Shown: positions 58,332 to 64,000 of the stretch, one piece after another | How the letters are laid out: every line of letters begins with the position of its first letter | How positions within the stretch are numbered: the stretch's first letter is position 1 | Origin: Pseudomonas sp. CROZ-RG-20F-R04-15 | Lineage (GTDB): Bacteria; Pseudomonadota; Gammaproteobacteria; Pseudomonadales; Pseudomonadaceae | Assembly: GCF_022662375.1 (NCBI RefSeq) | Contig: NZ_JAKNQL010000015.1 | Span: 62,001 to 126,000 of the forward strand | Direction of reading: 5' to 3' | DNA: 64,000 nucleotides | Made by a program: the position numbers and the translations under genes | Notes under the pieces: model-generated | Databases searched by the model: none | What the model was told of the DNA's origin: nothing | Seen by the model: only the letters and a program-made list of their open reading frames with translations

Positions 58332-59465
58332 GTGGACCTGCAGAGCATCCTGGGCAAGCTGTTCGCCAATGCCGGTGCCGTCGGCATCGAAGGAGTTTTC
58401 CAATTCGTCTTTGGCCCGCACCTGGCTTTCTGGTCAGAGGTCAAGGCCAGCAGCCGCACCGAGCCAGGACTTCACGCCAGCCCGGACGTGACCATTGAAG
58501 TCGCCGAGCGCGATTTCCTCGGGATCATGAGCGGCATGGCCAACGTCGAAGAGCTGTTCGCCAGCGGACGCCTGAAGATTGGCGGCAACATGGGCCTGGC
58601 AACGATGCTGCCGCAGATCATCGAGCATGCGATGCACGGTCGCGCCGTGGCGGAGAAAGTCGACATGAACAAGCGCTACCCGACTCCGCCGCGCTTCAGC
58701 GAAAAACTCACCGCCAGCCTGCCGACCCAAAGCAGCGTCGAACGCCTCGCCCGCGGTGATCTGTCGGTCGCCGAATTCAACAGCCGCTACCTGCCCAATG
58801 GCATTCCGGTGGTGATCAGCAATGCGCTGCACGACTGGCCACTGTTCAAGCTCAGTCGCGAAGAATCGCTGGTGCATTTCGCCGAGCTGCAAGGCATCAC
58901 CCGCCATGGCGATTATGTGAAGAAAACCTTTTCCACCGAACGTGATTTTCGCTCGACGTCGATGGCCGACTTCATCGCCTCGCTGGACAAACCGGCGGTC
59001 AAGGGCGCCGATGGCGAGCCGCCAGCGTATATGGGCAACAACATCCTGCCGGCGCAGTTGATGCAACAGATCAAGTACCCGCCCTACTTCGACACCGCGC
59101 TGTTTATTCCGCCGCGAATCTGGATCGGGCCGAAAGGGACGCTGACACCACTGCATCGCGACGACACCGACAATCTGTTTGCGCAGGTTTGGGGGCAAAA
59201 GACCTTCACCCTCGCCGCGCCGCATCACCGTGAAGCGCTGGGTACCTGGTCGACTGCGCCCAAGGGTGGTCTGGATGGCTGTGATTTCAATCCGGATGCG
59301 CCGGACTACGAGCGTTTTCCTGCCGCCCGCGACGTGACATTTCTGCGGGTGACGCTGGAGGCTGGGGATTTGCTGTTTTTGCCGGAGGGCTGGTTCCATC
59401 AGGTGGAATCGGTGTCGACTTCACTGTCAGTGAATTTCTGGGTCAACTCGGGACGGGGCTGGTAA
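58332..59465 (+). CDS. SCP2 sterol-carrier domain fused to JmjC/cupin_8 oxygenase
   Basis: This 377-residue protein has two parts. Residues about 1-115 resemble an SCP2 lipid-binding domain (VEELFASGRLKIGGNMGLATML). Residues about 140-377 are a JmjC/cupin_8 fold with Fe(II) ligands H and D in TPLHRDDTDN, the distal His in EGWFHQVES, and a Lys in GQKTFTLAAPHHR that could bind 2-oxoglutarate. This suggests a 2-oxoglutarate-dependent hydroxylase with a hydrophobic or acyl-substrate binding module. It has an exact PvdS box and is divergent from the thioesterase gene, so a role in pyoverdine or acylated ferribactin metabolism is inferred, not known. There is no signal peptide, so it should be cytoplasmic. 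The GTG start is preceded by GAGG at 8 bases. Confidence 0.85.
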   Translation: MDLQSILGKLFANAGAVGIEGVFQFVFGPHLAFWSEVKASSRTEPGLHASPDVTIEVAERDFLGIMSGMANVEELFASGRLKIGGNMGLATMLPQIIEHAMHGRAVAEKVDMNKRYPTPPRFSEKLTASLPTQSSVERLARGDLSVAEFNSRYLPNGIPVVISNALHDWPLFKLSREESLVHFAELQGITRHGDYVKKTFSTERDFRSTSMADFIASLDKPAVKGADGEPPAYMGNNILPAQLMQQIKYPPYFDTALFIPPRIWIGPKGTLTPLHRDDTDNLFAQVWGQKTFTLAAPHHREALGTWSTAPKGGLDGCDFNPDAPDYERFPAARDVTFLRVTLEAGDLLFLPEGWFHQVESVSTSLSVNFWVNSGRGW

Positions 59466-59478
59466 AAGGGCAAATCCT

Positions 59479-59565
59479 GTGGGAGCGAGCCTGCTCGCGA
59501 AAGCCATTTCACATTCAATAGGAATGTTGACTGAAACACCGCTTTCGCGAGCAAGCTCGCTCCCA
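59479..59565. repeat. REP pair (BIME) between convergent genes
   Basis: Inverted GTGGGAGCGAG REP copies lie at 59479-59502 and about 59540-59565. They fill the gap between the convergent SCP2-JmjC and MFS transporter genes. Confidence 0.9.
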
Positions 59566-59576
59566 CAATGGAAATT

Positions 59577-60749
59577 TCATTTCAGATGGCGGTAACTCTG
59601 TATTGCCGAACCCAGCACCACGGCCCCCGCCGCGATCGCCAGCCAGAAACCGCTGCGTGCGCCGAAAGCGTCCACCAGCCAACCGGAGCCGGCCGCCCCC
59701 ACTGCCACACCGATACTCAAACCGGTCACCAGCCAGGTCAACCCTTCGGTGAGTTTGGCCGCTGGCACGATGCGTTCAATCAACGCCATCGCGACAATCA
59801 GCGTCGGCGAGAAGAACAGCCCGGCAACGAACACGGCCAGCGACAAGCCAAAAATATTGCTCGCCAGCAACAGCGGTAACGTCGTCACCGCCGTCGCCAC
59901 GCCGCCGTACAGGAACAACTGCGGCAATGGCAATTTCGAACGCATCGCCCCGAAAGCGATGCCGGCCAGGCACGAACCGATGGCATACACCGACAACACA
60001 ATGCTCGCCGCCGCCGGTTGCCCCTGTTGTTGGGCAAACGCGACGCTGACCACATCGATGACACCGACGATAACGCCCATGGCAATCATCAAGGCCAGCA
60101 ACAACTGAACGTCAGTCGAACCAATGATCGAGGCGTGATGTTCAGACGTATGCGGGTGCACCGGTGGCTCGGTGCTGCGCTGGGCGACAAACGCCGTCAC
60201 GCCAATCGCCAGCGCCAGCAAAGCCGCCAGCGGCCCGGCCTCGGGAAACACCGCCACGCACAAGCCCACCGACAGCGGCGGACCGACGATAAAGCAGACC
60301 TCATCAAGCACCGATTCCAGCGCATACGCGGTCTGTAATTGCGGCTGACCGCGATAGATCTCGGTCCAGCGCGCACGCACCATCGCTGACATGCTCGGCA
60401 TGCAACCGGCCAGCGCGGCGAAGATGAACAGCGTCCAGTTTGGCGCCTGTAACCGCGTGCACAGCAGCAACATCAGCAGTGCGCCGCCGCCGATCAACGC
60501 TGACACCGGCAGAATCCGCCCCTGACCGAAGCGGTCCACCAGTCGCGACACCTGCGGCGCACAAAACGCCGTGGCCAGAGCAAACGTCGCCGCCACACCA
60601 CCGGCCAACGCATAGCCGCCCTTCAACTGCGAGAGCATGGTGATCACGCCGATACCGGTCATGGAGATCGGCATCCGCGCGATCATCCCGGCCAGCACAA
60701 AATTTCGTGCACCGGGGGCGTTGAACAATTCGCGGTAAGGGTTTGCCAT
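59577..60749 (-). CDS. MFS transporter
   Basis: This 390-residue protein consists almost wholly of hydrophobic helices, about 12 by eye. Typical major-facilitator features include the loop 2-3 sequence SRLVDRFGQGR. A central hydrophilic loop (STEPPVHPHTSEHH) separates the two halves. The substrate is unknown. Its closeness to the pyoverdine genes does not by itself show a siderophore role: it is convergent and has no PvdS box that I can see. I chose the ATG at 60749 because GAGG lies 9 bases upstream; an ATG at 60764 is a close alternative, and the frame extends further. Confidence 0.88.
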   Translation of the reverse strand: MANPYRELFNAPGARNFVLAGMIARMPISMTGIGVITMLSQLKGGYALAGGVAATFALATAFCAPQVSRLVDRFGQGRILPVSALIGGGALLMLLLCTRLQAPNWTLFIFAALAGCMPSMSAMVRARWTEIYRGQPQLQTAYALESVLDEVCFIVGPPLSVGLCVAVFPEAGPLAALLALAIGVTAFVAQRSTEPPVHPHTSEHHASIIGSTDVQLLLALMIAMGVIVGVIDVVSVAFAQQQGQPAAASIVLSVYAIGSCLAGIAFGAMRSKLPLPQLFLYGGVATAVTTLPLLLASNIFGLSLAVFVAGLFFSPTLIVAMALIERIVPAAKLTEGLTWLVTGLSIGVAVGAAGSGWLVDAFGARSGFWLAIAAGAVVLGSAIQSYRHLK

Positions 60750-60833
60750 CGGTTGCTGCCTCATCAAGGGCGGCCAAGTTGCCATAGGGTCAGGTGTCGG
60801 GGAAGCGGGGAATTGTTGGTGGAATGTGAAGGC

Positions 60834-60914
60834 CCCCTTCGCGAGCAAGCTCGCTCCCACAGGATTTGTGTACGCCGCAGATCCAGTGTGGGAGCGAGCT
60901 TGCTCGCGAAGGCG
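60834..60914. repeat. REP pair (BIME) between divergent MFS and SDR genes
   Basis: Inverted REP copies lie at 60834-60860 and 60888-60914, separated by 27 bases. Unusually for this window, this pair lies between divergent genes, upstream of both. Confidence 0.88.
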
Positions 60915-61001
60915 CCAGCGCAATCACCGCATCCCCCGAATGAACTCTCAGCGCCAGCCACCAGTCAGCTATGTAAGCCCTCACTCAAGGCGCGACCCTG
61001 C

Positions 61002-61802
61002 ATGCAAATCTCCCTCACCGGACAAGTAGCCCTGATCACCGGCGCCAGCTCCGGCATCGGCCACGCCGCCGCCAAAGCCCTCGCCGCAGCCGGCGCGGCG
61101 GTGGTCATCAACTACAACCGCCAGGCAGAACCGGCCGAAGCCTTGGCCCGACAGATCATTGCCGACGGTGGTCAAGCGCTGGCTATCAGCGCCGATGTCT
61201 CGAAGGAAGACGACGTTGAACGCCTGTTCACCGAAACTCTCGACGCCTTCGGTTCGCTGGATATTCTGATCGCCAACTCGGGTATGCAAAAAGACGCCGC
61301 CGCCGTGGACATGACGCTCGACGACTGGAACGCGGTGATCGGCGTTAACCTCACCGGGCAATTCCTCTGCGCCCGCGCTGCCCTGCGCATCTTCAATCGA
61401 CAGGGCGTTCGTGAAGGCGTGTCGCGCGCTGCCGGCAAGATCATCCACATGAGTTCGGTGCACCAGCGCATTCCTTGGGCCGGGCACGTCAATTACGCCG
61501 CGTCCAAGGGCGGCGTCGATCAGTTGATGCAGACCCTCGCGCAGGAAGTCAGCCATCAACGCATTCGCATCAACGGCATCGCGCCGGGGGCGATTCGCAC
61601 GGCAATCAACAAAGACGCGACCGAAGGCGCTGCCGGCGACAAGCTGCTTGAACTGATTCCCTATGGGCGCATCGGCGACGTGGAAGACGTCGCCAACGCC
61701 GTGGTCTTTCTCGCCTCGGATGCCTCCGATTACATCGTTGGCACCACCCTGTTCATCGACGGCGGCATGAGCCTCTATCCGGAGTTTCGCGGCAATGGCT
61801 GA
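61002..61802 (+). CDS. Short-chain dehydrogenase/reductase (glucose 1-dehydrogenase-like)
   Basis: This 266-residue classical SDR has the cofactor motif TGASSGIG near residue 15, the catalytic Ser in MSSVHQ, the YAASK active-site pair and the C-terminal cofactor/tail motif GTTLFIDGGMSLYPEF. The ending resembles bacterial glucose 1-dehydrogenases, which fits the overlapping glucoamylase-like gene downstream, but the true substrate cannot be told. The ATG at 61002 is chosen; the longer upstream frame crosses a REP element. The stop overlaps the next start by 8 bases, showing translational coupling. Confidence 0.9.
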   Translation: MQISLTGQVALITGASSGIGHAAAKALAAAGAAVVINYNRQAEPAEALARQIIADGGQALAISADVSKEDDVERLFTETLDAFGSLDILIANSGMQKDAAAVDMTLDDWNAVIGVNLTGQFLCARAALRIFNRQGVREGVSRAAGKIIHMSSVHQRIPWAGHVNYAASKGGVDQLMQTLAQEVSHQRIRINGIAPGAIRTAINKDATEGAAGDKLLELIPYGRIGDVEDVANAVVFLASDASDYIVGTTLFIDGGMSLYPEFRGNG

Positions 61803-63621
61803 GCATCACCAGGAACGACAAAGCCCGATCGACGCCCACGGCATCATCGGCGACATGCGCAGTGCAGCGCTGATCAATGATCGCGGCAGCGTGGATTTTT
61901 TCTGCTGGCCGGAGTTCGACAGCCCATCGATTTTCTGTTCGCTGCTGGACACTCCCGACGCGGGGATTTTCCAACTTGCGCCGGACTTGCCCGACGCGCG
62001 CCGCGAGCAGATTTATCTGCCGGACACCAACGTCCTGCAAACCCGCTGGCTGAGTGAGCGTGCTGTGGTCGAAATCACCGATCTGTTGCCGGTGGCGGAC
62101 AACGAGGACGATTTGCCGCTGCTGATGCGCCGGGTCCGCGTGGTCAGCGGCGAAGCGACCTTCCACGTGCGTTGCGCGGTGCGCCATGACTACGCGCGCG
62201 CCGACACCCGTGCGCGAATGGACCAGCAAGCGGTGATTTTCAGTGCCGATGGGCAGCCATCGATGCGCCTGACCTCGGATCAGCCGTTGCACATCGAAAC
62301 CGACGCAGCGGTTGCCTCATTTACCCTGAAACAGGATCAGACTGCCGCGTTCTTGCTGGGTGGCGAAGACGATCCGCGTTTCGCGGCAGGTGCCGCACAA
62401 CTGTGCATGGAGCGCACGCTGAAGTTCTGGCGCGACTGGCTCGGTCAGTCAATCTATCGCGGGCGCTGGCGCGAAATGGTCAACCGCTCGGCCCTCGCCC
62501 TCAAACTACTGACCTCGCGCAAACACGGCGCGATTCTCGCTGCCGCCACCTTCGGTCTTCCGGAAACGCCCGGCGGCGAACGCAACTGGGATTACCGCTA
62601 CACGTGGATCCGCGATGCCTCGTTCACGGTGTACGCGTTCATGCGCCTGGGCTTTGTCGGCGAAGCCAACGCCTACATGGGTTGGCTGCGCGGACGAGTC
62701 AGCGACTGCCATGGACAACCGATGAAACTGAATATTCTGTACGCCATCGACGGGCAACAGGAATTGCCGGAAACCGAACTTGATCACCTGTCCGGTCATG
62801 GCGGCGCGAAACCGGTGCGCATCGGCAATGGTGCGTACGACCAGATCCAGCTCGACATCTTCGGCGAGCTGATGGACGCGGTGTATCTGGTCAACAAATA
62901 CGGCGACGCGATTTCCCACGAAGGCTGGAAACACGTGCGCGAAGTGGTCGATCAAGTCTGTGAGACGTGGCAAACCAAGGATGTAGGCATCTGGGAAATG
63001 CGCGGTGAGCAACATCACTTTCTGCACTCGCGGCTGATGTGCTGGGTGGCGCTGGACCGGGCCATCCGACTGGCCTCGAAACGCTCGCTGCCGGCGCCCT
63101 TCGCGCAATGGGATCAGACTCGGCAGGCAATTTACGCCGACATCTGGGAGAACTTCTGGAACGAGGAACGCGGGCATTTCGTGCAGTACAAGGGTGGCAC
63201 GGCGCTGGATGGCTCGATGTTGCTGATGCCGCTGGTGCGCTTTGTCAGCGCCAAGGATCCACGTTGGCTGTCGACGCTTGAGGCGATTGAAAAGCATCTG
63301 GTGCGCGACGGCATGGTGTATCGCTATCGCAACGACGACAGCAATATCGATGGTCTGGCCGGCACCGAAGGCGCTTTCGCTGCGTGTTCATTCTGGTACG
63401 TCGAATGCCTCGCCCGCGCGGGGCAGGTGGAAAAAGCGCATCTGGAGTTTGAGCAACTGCTGCGTTACGCCAACCCGCTCGGGTTGTATGCCGAAGAGTT
63501 CGACAGCCATGGCCGGCATTTGGGTAATACGCCGCAAGCGCTGACGCATCTGGCGTTGATCAGCGCGGCGAGCTTTCTGGATCGACGTTTGAGCGGGGAA
63601 AAGAGTGAGTGGCAGCCTTGA
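61795..63621 (+). CDS. GH15 glucoamylase/trehalase-like glycoside hydrolase
   Basis: This 608-residue protein has an N-terminal beta-sandwich region (IGDMRSAALINDRGSVDFFCWPEFDSPS) and an (alpha/alpha)6 barrel. Barrel motifs of the GH15 family include WDYRYTWIRDASFTVYAF, a likely acid glutamate in GIWEMRGEQHHF and a second in GLYAEEFD. Length is usual for bacterial GH15 enzymes, which hydrolyse alpha-glucosidic bonds and include some trehalases. There is no signal peptide, so it acts in the cytoplasm on internal glucans or trehalose. It is translationally coupled to the SDR gene upstream, suggesting that released glucose is then oxidised (inference). Confidence 0.9.
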   Translation: MAEHHQERQSPIDAHGIIGDMRSAALINDRGSVDFFCWPEFDSPSIFCSLLDTPDAGIFQLAPDLPDARREQIYLPDTNVLQTRWLSERAVVEITDLLPVADNEDDLPLLMRRVRVVSGEATFHVRCAVRHDYARADTRARMDQQAVIFSADGQPSMRLTSDQPLHIETDAAVASFTLKQDQTAAFLLGGEDDPRFAAGAAQLCMERTLKFWRDWLGQSIYRGRWREMVNRSALALKLLTSRKHGAILAAATFGLPETPGGERNWDYRYTWIRDASFTVYAFMRLGFVGEANAYMGWLRGRVSDCHGQPMKLNILYAIDGQQELPETELDHLSGHGGAKPVRIGNGAYDQIQLDIFGELMDAVYLVNKYGDAISHEGWKHVREVVDQVCETWQTKDVGIWEMRGEQHHFLHSRLMCWVALDRAIRLASKRSLPAPFAQWDQTRQAIYADIWENFWNEERGHFVQYKGGTALDGSMLLMPLVRFVSAKDPRWLSTLEAIEKHLVRDGMVYRYRNDDSNIDGLAGTEGAFAACSFWYVECLARAGQVEKAHLEFEQLLRYANPLGLYAEEFDSHGRHLGNTPQALTHLALISAASFLDRRLSGEKSEWQP

Positions 63622-63932
63622 GGTCGTCCGGTTCTTCGTCAGCGTCTGTCAGATAAATCGTACTTTAAACGCCTTTTGTGGGAAGCCGGACTACACGCCA
63701 AACACATCACCCAGCGCCGAATTTCGGCGCTGCCCCCTGCACCGGTTACCTGCGGCGACATTTTGTGTAAATCAATGCCTGCAAAAAACTCACAAACGCC
63801 ACGCAAAGCCACCCTCGTAACTTGCACTTACACCCCGAAATACCTTGTTGCCAGCCGTTACATCCGCCCCTACCATCCACCGCAACGGGCACAGCGGAGC
63901 TGTCCAATAAAACCCGAATTCAAGGAACCAGA
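63622..63932. other. Intergenic stretch before the last gene
   Basis: This 311-base non-coding stretch holds a perfect 9-base inverted repeat (AGCGCCGAA / TTCGGCGCT, 63713-63731, 1-base centre) not followed by a T-run. It could be an operator or a weak terminator. I see no PvdS box and no convincing small gene. Confidence 0.45.
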
Positions 63933-64000
63933 ATGTCCCAGCACGTCCAGCGCAGCATCGACACGTCCCTTCGCAGCGGCCTGACCCGCACCCAACTCTG
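63933..64000 (+). CDS. Start of an unidentified gene (cut by right edge)
   Basis: An ATG at 63933, preceded by AAGGA at 8-10 bases, opens a frame reading MSQHVQRSIDTSLRSGLTRTQL to the edge. The ribosome site and the long leader upstream support a true start. Twenty-two residues are too few to assign a family. Confidence 0.55.
   Translation, partial: MSQHVQRSIDTSLRSGLTRTQL

Noticed and set aside
63770..63800. A TAAAT near 63767 as a possible PvdS box for the last gene
   Set aside because: No CGT lies 16 or 17 bases downstream.

Overview
The window comes from a fluorescent Pseudomonas, most likely of the P. fluorescens group. The GC-rich coding, REP/BIME palindromes between genes, and a complete run of pyoverdine (pvd) siderophore genes in the P. 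aeruginosa-like order pvdA - fpvI - pvdRT-opmQ - pvdP - pvdMNO - pvdE - fpvA - NRPS genes all point that way. Bases 1-6103 are ordinary chromosome: a chaperone-usher fimbrial subunit and usher (the usher runs off the left edge), then an mgtA-mgtC magnesium pair, all on the minus strand.

Bases 6683-59465 form the pyoverdine island. PvdA makes N5-hydroxyornithine. FpvI is an ECF sigma factor. PvdR-PvdT-OpmQ exports and recycles pyoverdine across the outer envelope. PvdP, PvdM, PvdN and PvdO mature ferribactin in the periplasm. PvdE carries ferribactin across the inner membrane. FpvA is the TonB-dependent ferripyoverdine receptor with a signalling domain. Four NRPS proteins supply eight modules: C-A-T-E/C-A-T-E/C-A-T, then C-A-T/C-A-T-E/C-A-T plus C-hydroxylase, then a degenerate C-A-T, and finally C-A-T-TE. 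The last is encoded on the opposite strand behind pvdE. Reading the A-domain pockets by eye gives approximately D-Ser, D-basic residue, Ala/Gly, Gly, D-allo-Thr, Ala/Gly, beta-hydroxy-Asp, and a terminal basic residue, probably cyclic hydroxyornithine. No pvdF (formyltransferase) lies in its usual place between pvdO and pvdE, which fits a cyclised rather than formylated hydroxyornithine. The chromophore synthetase (pvdL), pvdH and the sigma factor pvdS are not in this window.

Six exact PvdS promoter motifs (TAAAT-N16-CGT) precede pvdA, pvdR, pvdP, pvdM, pvdE and a little-known gene at 58332-59465. That gene encodes an SCP2 sterol-carrier domain fused to a JmjC/cupin_8 oxygenase domain. Near-matches precede the type II thioesterase gene and the first NRPS. 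The PvdS-type promoter makes the SCP2-JmjC protein the best candidate for an undescribed part of the siderophore system.

Bases 59577-63621 return to general functions: an MFS transporter, and an SDR dehydrogenase whose gene overlaps a GH15 glucoamylase-like gene. A new gene starts at 63933 and is cut by the right edge. BIMEs sit mainly at 3' ends and between convergent genes.
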